From the NCBI RefSeq assembly GCF_030158565.1, contig NZ_JAOASQ010000046.1, positions 82,389-146,388 on the forward strand: a stretch of DNA of 64,000 nt. Reading direction: 5' to 3'. The translations under genes were made by a program, and so were the position numbers. Positions 7,341 to 15,839 of this stretch are shown here, in pieces. Source of the DNA: Limnohabitans sp. (lineage in GTDB: Bacteria > Pseudomonadota > Gammaproteobacteria > Burkholderiales > Burkholderiaceae_C). Each line of letters starts with the position of its first letter. The first letter of the stretch is position 1. The notes below the pieces were generated by a model, which had not been told where the DNA came from, made no database searches, and worked only from the letters and a program-made list of their open reading frames with translations.

Positions 7341-8711
7341 TTAACCGACACGTCCCGCACGCACATCACCATAAAAAGAAGGGGCACCGAGTTGCCCACC
7401 CTTGAGTGCCATTTCCAGACCATCGCGACGAGGATTATCAGACCAAACCCTACACAGAGGCACGCCAGGGGCCATACCGGCGGACACCGTCAACGCCTGA
7501 ACACCCAGATGGCTGGCCACCGCACCGGAACTGTCGCCTCCGGCCACCACGATGCGGCGCAGCGCCGTCTGATCCAGCAGGCGACGCATGATTTCGGCCA
7601 GCGCCATGCCAATGCGCTCGCTCGCCTGGGCTTTGTCGCAAGCGGCCCGCTGGACCATTGCGTCAAAGCCTTGGACAGCCGGGTCGTCCGGGCCTCGCGC
7701 CGAGTAAATCAGGGGCGACACACCATGGGCCACGGCATCGGTGGCCAGCGTCACCAGGCGCGTGATCTCCATTTCAGCCTGCAGCGGGTCGAGACATTGC
7801 GCCACATCGAGCCGCACGGTCAGAAAGCCGTGCTGTTCGGCCCAATCAATTTGGGCTGCACTCATGGGCGAACAACTGCCACTGACCACACCGATGCAGC
7901 TCTGTGCCTGGGCTTGTGGCAAGGCAGGCTGTGGCGCCAGCCATCCGCAGCTGCGCCAATATTCGGCCAAGGCGTACTGCAAGCCGGAAGACGAGGCACT
8001 GAACACCCCTTGTCCTCGCTGCTGCCAAACCAGCCGCCCAGCCTCGCGTTGGGACAGGACATCGGCCACGTCAAGCATCACCACCGGCTGGTCAGGGCCT
8101 TGCAGGCTTTGCCAGATTTCATCGGCCTGGCCTTGGGTCATTTGCGCCAGATTGACCAGTCCGATGCGGCGTGGTGTCTGCTGCGCTAGGTGCACTCGCA
8201 GATCGCTTTCGTGCATGGGCGTGACAGGATGGCGCGACATGGTTGGGTGGCGGTCAATGCGCCAGACCTCGCCTTGGGCGGCGGCAAACAAATGGCCGAA
8301 AACCTGGTAGCGCTGCAGGCGTGGTGCACCCACCACGATCGGAGACCAGCGCGCCTTTGTGGATTGCATCCCCAGGTCAATGGCTTGACCGATGGAGCCC
8401 ACTTCGGGGGATGAATCAAAGGTGGAGCACACCTTGTATTGCACGATGGGCGCACCCAAAGCCGACAGGCGTGCGAACACCTCTGGCAGGGCTGCACGCA
8501 TCCAGGCCGGGCTTTTGCCGCGCGATTGACCGGCCACGCCGACACAGCGCACACCGGGAAAGCGCGCCAAGTCTTCCGGTCGTGGTGGCTGCAAAAAAAG
8601 CACTGTGGGCACGCCAGCAGCTGTGAAGGCCTCCAATACATCGGTGGAGCCCGTGAAATCGTCGCCGTAATAGGTTAGCCAAAGCCCCTCGGCAGGTAAA
8701 TGGTCGTGCAT
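7341..8711 (-). CDS. oiaK: four-carbon acid sugar kinase family protein, probable 3-oxo-isoapionate kinase
   Basis: A 456-residue DUF1537-family kinase. The N-terminal domain carries the substrate motif YGDDFTGSTDVLEAF, and the C-terminal nucleotide-binding domain carries VVAGGDSSGAVASHLG. Members phosphorylate four-carbon acid sugars and, in apionate pathways, 3-oxo-isoapionate (OiaK). It lies 16 bases downstream of the RuBisCO-like gene and in one operon with an ApnO-like gene, which is the known OiaK context. The ATG at 8711 has a poor ribosome-binding sequence, so coupling with the gene before it is likely. The exact substrate is inferred from the neighbours. Confidence 0.85.
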   Translation of the reverse strand: MHDHLPAEGLWLTYYGDDFTGSTDVLEAFTAAGVPTVLFLQPPRPEDLARFPGVRCVGVAGQSRGKSPAWMRAALPEVFARLSALGAPIVQYKVCSTFDSSPEVGSIGQAIDLGMQSTKARWSPIVVGAPRLQRYQVFGHLFAAAQGEVWRIDRHPTMSRHPVTPMHESDLRVHLAQQTPRRIGLVNLAQMTQGQADEIWQSLQGPDQPVVMLDVADVLSQREAGRLVWQQRGQGVFSASSSGLQYALAEYWRSCGWLAPQPALPQAQAQSCIGVVSGSCSPMSAAQIDWAEQHGFLTVRLDVAQCLDPLQAEMEITRLVTLATDAVAHGVSPLIYSARGPDDPAVQGFDAMVQRAACDKAQASERIGMALAEIMRRLLDQTALRRIVVAGGDSSGAVASHLGVQALTVSAGMAPGVPLCRVWSDNPRRDGLEMALKGGQLGAPSFYGDVRAGRVG

Positions 8712-8727
8712 GGATTGTGTCTGACGT

Positions 8728-9972
8728 TCACCAAAAGCTGAGCGCGCTTTGCAGAGCAGGGCGCGTGGCAGCATACGTGCGCAAATCTACCCCGGCCTGT
8801 GCGGCCTCCCAGGCTTCGCGCAGAGCCGATACCCCTGCCGATACCCCTTGCGGGTGACCGAAGATGCCACCACCGGCTGTGCAGATCAAGTCTGCGTTGC
8901 CCAGCGCCTTGAATGTGTCGTGCGCTTGTAGACCAGTCTGTGCCGAGCTGAACACCGGCACGGCCAACATGGGCTGGTCCTTGAACAGAGGCTGGATCAC
9001 CGAGCGTGCCGCATCAATCACCGTTTCGTCGCTGTCACTGAACTTGTTGCGCAAACCATTGACGTGCAGATGGTCGACCCCGGCCAGCCGCCAAAAGGTT
9101 TGCCAGGCTGCGAAATCCCAACCCAGCGCAGGGCTGCGGCTGAGGAAACCCCAACCCGCACGGTGCGCGTGGATGGGCAAGGCGCTGTGCCTGCGCAATG
9201 CGGTCATGCCCACCAAACCCACCGAATTGAGACAGGCCATCACGCAGGTACCACCATGGCGCAAGACCCAATCATGGCGGCGCTTCATCTGGTCGAGCTC
9301 GCCAGTGATGTTGAATGCCACCATCACTTGGCGACCTGTACGTTGCGCAGCCTCGTTCACCACACGCATGACGGCTGTCACGCGCTCTTCGAAAGGACAG
9401 TGCGGCCCATCGGCCTGCAATTCATCGTCCTTGATGAAGTCGATACCACCGTCAACCAGCATCTTCACTTGTTCGGCCGTCTCCTGCGGGTTCAGCCCCA
9501 CGCTGGGTTTGATGATGGTGCCGATCAGTGGCCCCTGTTGTACGCCGCTCAAACGCCGTGTGCCTGCCATGCCAAAAGCAGGACCGGGGTAGGCCCGGGC
9601 GAACGCCTCGGGCAATCGCAGCTCCAGCAGGCGCAAACCCGAGACCTGCCGCAGCTCAAAGAGGTTGCCCGCCACGGTGGCCATCAAGGTGGGCAGACAC
9701 GGCCCCAGGTTCTCCAGTGGCCAGGACAGCGTGAGCAGACAGCGTGTGTAACGCTTGGATGCCATCCCGCCGGGCAGACTGGGGGCGTCGGCCACATCCA
9801 GGATTTCCAGCGCCTCTACCCGTGCGCCCGATCTTTCCTTGAGCTGCGGGGTTTCGGCAGCCAGCTTCAGGAAAGTGCCACTCGACTGCTCCCCCGCGAT
9901 GGTTTCAGCTGCCCGCATCGGGTCGTCACCAGTTTCCAGCCAGTACTTGGCCACAATTCTTTGCGTCATCAT
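8728..9972 (-). CDS. RuBisCO-like protein, probable 3-oxo-isoapionate-4-phosphate decarboxylase or transcarboxylase/hydrolase
   Basis: A 414-residue RuBisCO large-chain homologue. Key positions are kept: Lys155 (GTIIKPSVG, equivalent to K175), Lys181-Asp183-Glu184 (FIKDDE, the carbamylated lysine and metal ligands), His270-Arg271 (HAHRAGWG), Lys310 in loop 6 (LRNKFSD), Ser342 and the phosphate loop GGGIFGHPQG. Substrate loops differ from true RuBisCO, so carbon fixation is not expected. With ApnO and OiaK neighbours it fits OiaX (decarboxylase, giving L-erythrulose 1-phosphate) or OiaT (giving 3-phosphoglycerate and glycolate). Erythrulose-phosphate isomerase genes are absent from the operon, which slightly favours OiaT. 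Two adjacent ATGs are possible starts; AGGGA suits the second better. Confidence 0.9.
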   Translation of the reverse strand: MMTQRIVAKYWLETGDDPMRAAETIAGEQSSGTFLKLAAETPQLKERSGARVEALEILDVADAPSLPGGMASKRYTRCLLTLSWPLENLGPCLPTLMATVAGNLFELRQVSGLRLLELRLPEAFARAYPGPAFGMAGTRRLSGVQQGPLIGTIIKPSVGLNPQETAEQVKMLVDGGIDFIKDDELQADGPHCPFEERVTAVMRVVNEAAQRTGRQVMVAFNITGELDQMKRRHDWVLRHGGTCVMACLNSVGLVGMTALRRHSALPIHAHRAGWGFLSRSPALGWDFAAWQTFWRLAGVDHLHVNGLRNKFSDSDETVIDAARSVIQPLFKDQPMLAVPVFSSAQTGLQAHDTFKALGNADLICTAGGGIFGHPQGVSAGVSALREAWEAAQAGVDLRTYAATRPALQSALSFW

Positions 9973-9979
9973 CGGTCCC

Positions 9980-11272
9980 TTATTTGAAGCCCATCACATG
10001 TGGCAGCCAGTTCGACAGCGCAGGCACAAAAGTCAGCAGCACCAACACCACGCCGTGCGCCCACAGGAAGGGCTTGAGTTCGCGTGTCAGCTCCGTCAGC
10101 GGCACTTTGGACACGTTGGAGGTCACAAACAGCAAGCCGCCCACGGGCGGCGTGATCATGCCCAGCGTGAGGTTGTAGATCACCACCATCGCAAAGTGGA
10201 TCGGGTCGATGCCCAGTTTGGCCGCCACGGGGGCCAGAATGGGCACCAGCACCATCACGCCCGGCAGCGGTTCGATGAAGATGCCGAAGATCAACAAGAA
10301 GACGTTGATGACGATCAGGAAGGTCCAGGCATTGAGCTGCATGCTGGAGATCCAGGCGGCCACCGTTTGGGGCATGCCTTCGATCGTCAAAATCCAGGCA
10401 AACGACGCTGACGTGCCAATGATCAGCAGCACCGAAGCCGTGAGCAGGGCCGAGCGCGACAGGATGTCGGGTACGGCCTTCCACTCGAGCGTTCGGTAAA
10501 TGAACTTGCCGCAGATGAGCGCGTAGAACACCGCCACCACCGACGCTTCGGTGGGCGTGAACCAGCCCGCTCGCATGCCGCCCAAAATCAGCACGGGCAG
10601 CAAGATGGCGGGCAGCGCTTTCCAGGTGGTGCGCAGAATTTCCGGGCCGCTGGGCATCTGGCCGTCGCCTTTGTAGTTGCGTTGCTTGGAAATGTAGAAA
10701 TTCACCAAGCACATGGCAGCGGCGATCAGCACGCCCGGGATCAAGCCTGCAATGAACAGCGCACCGACCGAGACGTTGTCGTCGGCCAAGGCATAAATGA
10801 TCATGATGATCGAGGGCGGAATGATCGGGCCCACGATGGCGGTGGACGCCGTGAGCGCTGCGGCATAGGGTCGGCCATAACCGGCCTTGTCCATCATGCG
10901 GATCAGCATGGAGCCGGGGCCTGCCGCGTCGGCCAGGGCCGAACCGGAGATGCCCGAGAAGAAGGTGAGCGACACCACGTTGGTGTAACCCAGGCCACCG
11001 CGCTTGTGGCCCACGAACTGTCCCGCAAACTTGAGCAGCACCTCGGTCAAGGAGCCGCCGCTCATCAGCTCGGCCGCCAAAATGAAGAAGGGCACCGCCA
11101 TGAGCGGGAAGCTGTCCACACCCGTGAAGGTTTCTTTCAGCAAGGCCAGCATGGGGTAGGCATCGGAGATGACCAAAGCCGTGACGGTGGACAGGCCCAG
11201 GGCAAACGCCACGGGCACGCCGATGGCCAGGTAGATGCAGGCAGAAATCAGGAGGATCAGGCTGGCGCTCAT
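9980..11272 (-). CDS. dctM: TRAP transporter large permease subunit (DctM)
   Basis: A 430-residue inner-membrane protein with about 12 hydrophobic segments. The family motifs FFILAAELMSGGSLTEVLL, GISGSALADAAGPGSMLI and IVGPIIPPSI are present, and a second PPVGG loop (GMITPPVGGLLF) lies in the C-terminal half. It forms the Na+-driven transport channel with DctQ. Its start overlaps the dctQ stop by four bases, and its stop is 7 bases before the RuBisCO-like gene. That ties uptake to the catabolic genes. Confidence 0.95.
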   Translation of the reverse strand: MSASLILLISACIYLAIGVPVAFALGLSTVTALVISDAYPMLALLKETFTGVDSFPLMAVPFFILAAELMSGGSLTEVLLKFAGQFVGHKRGGLGYTNVVSLTFFSGISGSALADAAGPGSMLIRMMDKAGYGRPYAAALTASTAIVGPIIPPSIIMIIYALADDNVSVGALFIAGLIPGVLIAAAMCLVNFYISKQRNYKGDGQMPSGPEILRTTWKALPAILLPVLILGGMRAGWFTPTEASVVAVFYALICGKFIYRTLEWKAVPDILSRSALLTASVLLIIGTSASFAWILTIEGMPQTVAAWISSMQLNAWTFLIVINVFLLIFGIFIEPLPGVMVLVPILAPVAAKLGIDPIHFAMVVIYNLTLGMITPPVGGLLFVTSNVSKVPLTELTRELKPFLWAHGVVLVLLTFVPALSNWLPHVMGFK

Positions 11273-11781
11273 AGGGATGCACTCGCGGTGGCGTCAAAGT
11301 GGGCATCGCTGGCAAATTCGCGGCGTGCAATGTAGCTGCGCACGATCAGCAGCCAGTGGATCAAGGTCATGGCCATGCCCAATGGCAGGGCCAGGTAAAT
11401 CCAGGCAAACGAAATCTGGGTCGCAGGGGTGCTTTGGTATTGCGTGCGGTCCATGTACTGCAGGCCAAACCAGATCGCAAAAATACAAAATCCGGTGATC
11501 AGCAAAGCAATCAGCACCCGCAGGATCTGAGCCCCTCGGGTCGGCAGGCTGTCTTGCAGGTTGTCGATGGCGATGTGCCCGCCGTAACGCAGGACGGGGC
11601 CGCAGCCGATGAAGGTCAGCCAGAGCATCAAGTGACGGGCCACTTCCTCGGCCCATTCAATGGATTGGCTGGTGGTGTAGCGCAGCATTACGTTGGTGAA
11701 GATGATCACCGACATGGCGGCCAGGATCAGGATCAAGGCCCATCGGTTGAAGGCGAGAAAGTAGTCTTCGAATCTTTTCAT
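11269..11781 (-). CDS. dctQ: TRAP transporter small permease subunit (DctQ)
   Basis: A 170-residue protein with four membrane segments. It starts MKRFEDYFLAFNRWALILIL and carries the DctQ pattern NVMLRYTTSQSIEWAEEVARHLMLWLTFIG, then GGHIAIDNL. The start at 11781 follows AGGAT; a longer frame upstream does not look like the family. It partners the DctM protein encoded directly after it (4-base overlap) and the DctP receptor encoded before it. Confidence 0.93.
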   Translation of the reverse strand: MKRFEDYFLAFNRWALILILAAMSVIIFTNVMLRYTTSQSIEWAEEVARHLMLWLTFIGCGPVLRYGGHIAIDNLQDSLPTRGAQILRVLIALLITGFCIFAIWFGLQYMDRTQYQSTPATQISFAWIYLALPLGMAMTLIHWLLIVRSYIARREFASDAHFDATASASL

Positions 11782-11855
11782 GGCGCATCCTGCATTTTGT
11801 AAGAACGGCCTGTGCGGACAGGTCTGCACAGGCCGTTGCTCAAGGGAAATAGGCT

Positions 11856-12824
11856 TTACTTGAAGTCCTGGATCTTGCGGATGTTGTCAGCCCCGAACTC
11901 CTTGGTGTAGGACGCCATGGCCGGGGCCAGCGCCGTGCGGAAAGCTGCGCCATCGACCTTGCGCACCACGCTCATGCCTTCTTTTTCGAGCTGGGCAATG
12001 CCGTTGTCTTCGTCTTCATTGACTTTCTTGCGCTGGGCCGCTGCGGCTTTCTTGGCGGCTTCATAAAAAACTTTCTTATCGGCTTCGCTGAGCTTGTTCA
12101 TCAGGCGCGGCGAGGTCAGGTAAAGAGCGGGTGAGTACACATGGCCTGTGAGCGACAGGTGCTTTTGTACTTGCGAGAACTTGGAAGCCAGGATCACGGG
12201 GATGGGATTTTCCTGTCCATCCACGGCACCTTGCTGCAATGCGCCAAACACTTCAGGGAAGGACATGGGGGTAGGCTGAATGCCGAAGGCTTTGTAGCCT
12301 TCCATGTGCACTTTGTTCTCCATGGTGCGCATCTTCAGACCGGCCGCGTCAGTGGGCTTGACGATGGCGCGTTTGCTGTTGGTCATGTGGCGGAAACCGT
12401 TTTCTGTCCAGGCCAATGCCACCAGACCTTTGGATGGGAATTTGGTCAGCAAATCCTGTCCTGCTGCGCTGTCAAGGTATCGGCGAGCGTGGTCATAGTC
12501 GCGGAACAGGAAGGGAATATCCACAATCTTGACTTCGGGCACGAAGTTGCCCACCGGACCGGTGGAAGTGTTGACGATATCGAGCGTGCCCAGTTGTACG
12601 GCTTCGATCATTTCTCGCTCGCCGCCCAAGGAGCCTGCCGGGAATTGCTGGCACTTGTAACGGCCCTGTGTGCCTTTTTCGATCTCGTCGCACAGCACCG
12701 TGGAGCCCACGCCGTAATGCGAAGTGGCCGCTGGTGTGTATCCAATTTTTATGGTGGTTTGCGCTTGTGCGCCTATGCCTATGGCCACCCCAATTGCGGT
12801 CGCTGCTAATCGCCATGTTTTCAT
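11856..12824 (-). CDS. dctP: TRAP transporter periplasmic receptor (DctP)
   Basis: A 322-residue solute receptor. The signal peptide MKTWRLAATAIGVAIGIGAQ is cut after AQA, and the mature part starts TTIKIGYTPAATSHYG. The family carboxylate-binding Arg lies in AGLKMRTMENKVHM, followed by the conserved FGALQQGAVDGQENP. Receptors of this class bind sugar acids. The operon suggests D-apionate or a related branched aldonate. The gene follows apnO by 48 bases and precedes dctQ by 74. Confidence 0.95.
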   Translation of the reverse strand: MKTWRLAATAIGVAIGIGAQAQTTIKIGYTPAATSHYGVGSTVLCDEIEKGTQGRYKCQQFPAGSLGGEREMIEAVQLGTLDIVNTSTGPVGNFVPEVKIVDIPFLFRDYDHARRYLDSAAGQDLLTKFPSKGLVALAWTENGFRHMTNSKRAIVKPTDAAGLKMRTMENKVHMEGYKAFGIQPTPMSFPEVFGALQQGAVDGQENPIPVILASKFSQVQKHLSLTGHVYSPALYLTSPRLMNKLSEADKKVFYEAAKKAAAAQRKKVNEDEDNGIAQLEKEGMSVVRKVDGAAFRTALAPAMASYTKEFGADNIRKIQDFK

Positions 12825-12872
12825 TGATGTCTCCTGTAGGTTGTGGTGAGAAAGATTGGCGGAATGAAGGTC

Positions 12873-13700
12873 TCAGGTGATGCGCTGGATGCTGTCGGCG
12901 ATCTCCTGGCGATCAAAGATTTTTTTCCAGTCGTCGCGCATCAGACGCGGTTTGCCAAAGGTGATGGCCTTGTTACAGGCGTCCGAGAATTGACCTGGAA
13001 TCTGCTTGAAGATGACGGCCGACAAAATGGTCATGTGACCCAGAAGAAAATCGCGCGCGGCATCGGCAGGTACGCCGCGGGCCACCACCTCATCCATGGC
13101 TTCGCGCATGACGTCCAGCAAGGTGGCACAGACGGTCTCCGACAAGCCGGGCTCGAGCAGCGCCATTTGCTCCACCGTAACGCGGTACGAGCGTTCGATG
13201 GGTTGGTAAATCAGTTTGGCAATCGACTCACCCAGGACATAAGCTTCTTCAGGGCCTTGCATGAGCGCGTTGACGATCGATTGAGGCGCACGCAGACCTC
13301 CAAAGTAATCAGGCGAGCCTTCCACATGCACTTGTGGGTTGAAGATGTTGGGATGGCAAGGGTGGGTAACGAAGTAGACCAAATCGTCTCGCTGGGGCAG
13401 ATGACCGGCGAAAGGCGCTGCAGCATCAAGCGTGATGACCATGGTGCCTGAGGCCAGCTTGGGCGAAATGTCAGCGGCAATGCGCCCGATCAGCGTATCC
13501 GGTACGGCCAGGATCACGGCATCCACACCTTGGAGCGCGTCGTCGATGCTGCAGCAGTGGATGCCCAACTCGTTCAGCAGGCGCTCTTGTCCAGCCTGGC
13601 TGACTTCGACATGGCGCACCTCGAACGGCGAGCCTTGGAGGTTTTTGGCGAGGCGGGCACCCATTTTGCCGCCGGCTCCCAACAATGCGATGGAGGTCAT
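12873..13700 (-). CDS. apnO: probable D-apionate oxidoisomerase (phosphogluconate dehydrogenase-like)
   Basis: A 275-residue NAD-binding oxidoreductase. The N-terminus MTSIALLGAGGKMGARLAKN holds a GxGGxMG Rossmann motif, and the middle has VILAVPDTLIGRIA, FVTHPCHPNIFN and NALMQGPEEAY. The C-terminal helical part (VTVEQMALLEPGLSETV...EAMDEVVARGVP) is the phosphogluconate-dehydrogenase-like C-domain typical of ApnO. ApnO oxidises and isomerises D-apionate to 3-oxo-isoapionate. It is the first gene of the operon with TRAP, RuBisCO-like and kinase genes. The start at 13700 is chosen because the Rossmann strand begins there. Annotation rests on remembered family features and context. Confidence 0.82.
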   Translation of the reverse strand: MTSIALLGAGGKMGARLAKNLQGSPFEVRHVEVSQAGQERLLNELGIHCCSIDDALQGVDAVILAVPDTLIGRIAADISPKLASGTMVITLDAAAPFAGHLPQRDDLVYFVTHPCHPNIFNPQVHVEGSPDYFGGLRAPQSIVNALMQGPEEAYVLGESIAKLIYQPIERSYRVTVEQMALLEPGLSETVCATLLDVMREAMDEVVARGVPADAARDFLLGHMTILSAVIFKQIPGQFSDACNKAITFGKPRLMRDDWKKIFDRQEIADSIQRIT

Positions 13701-13755
13701 GTGTTTTCCTGATGGTGAAATGAGCCGGCGAAAACCGACTTGAATGATGGCATGA

Positions 13756-13766
13756 TGGTATGACAA
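13756..13766. promoter_or_regulatory. FCD-GntR operator-like palindrome upstream of apnO
   Basis: On the minus strand TTGTCATACCA fits the FCD-type consensus TNGTNNNACNA exactly. It lies 55 bases upstream of the apnO start, in the only sizeable gap before the operon. A near-identical site, TTGTCATACAA, overlaps the upstream region of the GntR gene at 25.4 kb. The regulator is inferred. Confidence 0.4.
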
Positions 13767-13845
13767 GTTAACCAGGCAAGAAAATAGAGACTTACCCGAA
13801 CCTGTGCAGGATGCAGCGGCTGGGAAGTCCCGTGTTCAGGGCTAG

Positions 13846-14928
13846 TTAACGCAATTGACGCAAAACCGCTTCGGTGAATTCAGAGCAGCGCGCCTTGCCG
13901 CCTTGGTCGGCCGGAACCACGTGGCCTTGTGCCAGCACGTCTTCGACCGCTGACTCGATGCGTTTGGCATCACTGAGCAAAGCGTCATCGGCATGGCGCT
14001 CGCCCAGCCAGCGCAGCATGAGCGCGGCCGACAGCATGGTGGCCACCGGGCTGGCCGCGTCTTGCCCCGCAATGTCAGGGGCCGAGCCGTGCGCCCCCTG
14101 AAACAGGCCATGGTGTTCACCCAGCTCGGCCGAAGAAGCCACGCCCAGACCACCCACGGTACCTGCGCCCAAATCGGAGATGATGTCGCCGAACATGTTT
14201 TCGGCCACGATCACGTCGTAAAAATCGGGCTTCTTGATCATGTGCACCGTGATGGCGTCGGCATAGGCATAGTCGATGGCCACATCAGCGTAGGCCTGCG
14301 CGACTTCCGTGCACACGGCTCGGAAAAACGCGTAGCTGTTGAGGATGTTGGCCTTGTCACACACGGTCACGCGGCGTTGTCCATCACGCGGCGCACCCTG
14401 GCGTTGACGGGACAGGTCAAACGCAAAACGAGCCACACGCTCGACACCCTTGCGGGTCACGACCAAGGTGTCGGTGGCCAACTCGTCACGCAAGCGCACA
14501 CCACCGCCCCGACTGGCGTACAGGCCTTCGGTGTTCTCGCGCACGATCACATAATCGATCTGGCCAGGTTGCCAGTCCTTCAAAGGACACTGCACACCCC
14601 GCAACAAACGAATGGGGCGCACATTGGCAAACAGGTCGAGCTTGAAGCGCAGACGCAGATGCAGGTCATTGCCCACTTCCGTGCCGTCGGGGTAAGTCAC
14701 GCCAGGGAGTCCCGCCGCGCCATGCAGTATGGCGTGTGCGCTGCGGCAAGCTTGCAGCGTGTCATCGGGCAGCACTTGCCCAGTGCGCTGGTAATGCTGG
14801 GCACCTCCATCACAGGGGATGAAGTTGAGCCGGTCACTGCCACAGGCTTCGCGCAGCACAGCCATCGCCGCTTGACAGACTTCGGGGCCAATGCCATCGC
14901 CATCGATGGTGACGATGTTGTAGCTCAT
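13846..14928 (-). CDS. isocitrate/isopropylmalate dehydrogenase family protein
   Basis: A 360-residue beta-decarboxylating dehydrogenase. It begins MSYNIVTIDGDGIGPEVCQA and shows VRENTEGLYASRGGG, VTVCDKANIL, the metal/substrate Asp region (AYADAITVHMI), and ENMFGDIISDLGAGTVGGLG with GAHGSAPDIAG. That pattern covers the active site of the tartrate/isopropylmalate dehydrogenase group. True leuB is usually in a leu operon, so a catabolic hydroxyacid such as tartrate or another malate analogue is more likely here. Its ATG overlaps the stop of the upstream oxidoreductase gene by four bases. It is the last gene of a three-gene operon. Confidence 0.88.
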   Translation of the reverse strand: MSYNIVTIDGDGIGPEVCQAAMAVLREACGSDRLNFIPCDGGAQHYQRTGQVLPDDTLQACRSAHAILHGAAGLPGVTYPDGTEVGNDLHLRLRFKLDLFANVRPIRLLRGVQCPLKDWQPGQIDYVIVRENTEGLYASRGGGVRLRDELATDTLVVTRKGVERVARFAFDLSRQRQGAPRDGQRRVTVCDKANILNSYAFFRAVCTEVAQAYADVAIDYAYADAITVHMIKKPDFYDVIVAENMFGDIISDLGAGTVGGLGVASSAELGEHHGLFQGAHGSAPDIAGQDAASPVATMLSAALMLRWLGERHADDALLSDAKRIESAVEDVLAQGHVVPADQGGKARCSEFTEAVLRQLR

Positions 14929-15821
14929 GCTTTGGCCTTGAGCGCACCCTTGGCCAACTGCCCCACCAGCTCGGGCAGCAGGGTTTGCGGGTCGACCGCC
15001 TGGCAGGCCACGGCCAGCGTGGCTTGCATGGCTTGGGCTGCGGCATCGTGCGAACCGGTCTCGTGCGCCATGTCGGCGTAATAGCCCAGGTCTTTCAGGG
15101 CGTTGCCCATCGAAAAACGCAGGCCAGACGTTTCACCGCGCAGCAAATAAGGCTTGAGGCGTTCCAGCGCTGCACCCCAACCGCCACCCTTTTCGAGCAC
15201 CTCGACAAACACCGCATCGTCGATGCCCGAGCGGCGTGCGCAGGCAGCCGCTTCTGCCAGCAACGTGACCGAGCCGAGCGAGACAAAGTTGTGCAACAGT
15301 TTCATGCTGTGGCCCGCGCTCACTGCGCCCGCATGCACGATGTTTTCGGCGAAGGTAGACAACAAGGGTCGCACTTCTTCGAGCAGCGCCGCATCGCCAC
15401 CGATCAACAGGTTCAGGCGGCCCTGCATCGCTTCGTTGGGCGTGCGGGTCATGGCCGCATCCATGAAACGCACACCGCGCTGCGCCAACGTGGCCGCCAC
15501 CTGCTGGGTGGACGCCGGGATGCTGGTCGAGCAGTCGATCACCGTCATGCCTTGGCGCAGGCCAGCCAAGAGGCCGGTGTCGCCCGCCAAAATGGCCTCG
15601 ACTTGGGCCGAGCCATTGACGCACAGGATCACCACGTCGCTGGCCTGCGCCACGGCTTGCGCGGTCGGCGCAGTCTTGGCACCTGCGGCGATCAAGTCAC
15701 CCAGGGGCTGGTTGCCGGGGTGTTCCATGGCGGTCAGGGCAAAGCCCTTTTTGACGATGTTGGTGGCGATGCCCAGGCCCATCAGGCCCAGGCCGATCAT
15801 GCCGATGCGGGGGTTTTGCAT
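14925..15821 (-). CDS. NAD(P)-dependent oxidoreductase of the 3-hydroxyisobutyrate dehydrogenase family
   Basis: A 298-residue beta-hydroxyacid dehydrogenase. The dinucleotide motif GMIGLGLMGLGIATNI is at the N-terminus. VIDCSTSIPASTQQ and MDAAMTRTPNEAMQG cover substrate binding, and the catalytic lysine lies in GHSMKLLHNF. It would oxidise a beta-hydroxy acid, for example a tetronate or hydroxyisobutyrate type substrate. GGAG precedes the ATG. It lies between the aldehyde dehydrogenase gene (18-base gap) and the dehydrogenase at 13846 (overlap), so one pathway is expected. Confidence 0.9.
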   Translation of the reverse strand: MQNPRIGMIGLGLMGLGIATNIVKKGFALTAMEHPGNQPLGDLIAAGAKTAPTAQAVAQASDVVILCVNGSAQVEAILAGDTGLLAGLRQGMTVIDCSTSIPASTQQVAATLAQRGVRFMDAAMTRTPNEAMQGRLNLLIGGDAALLEEVRPLLSTFAENIVHAGAVSAGHSMKLLHNFVSLGSVTLLAEAAACARRSGIDDAVFVEVLEKGGGWGAALERLKPYLLRGETSGLRFSMGNALKDLGYYADMAHETGSHDAAAQAMQATLAVACQAVDPQTLLPELVGQLAKGALKAKA

Positions 15822-15839
15822 GTTAGGCTCCAGCGGCGT

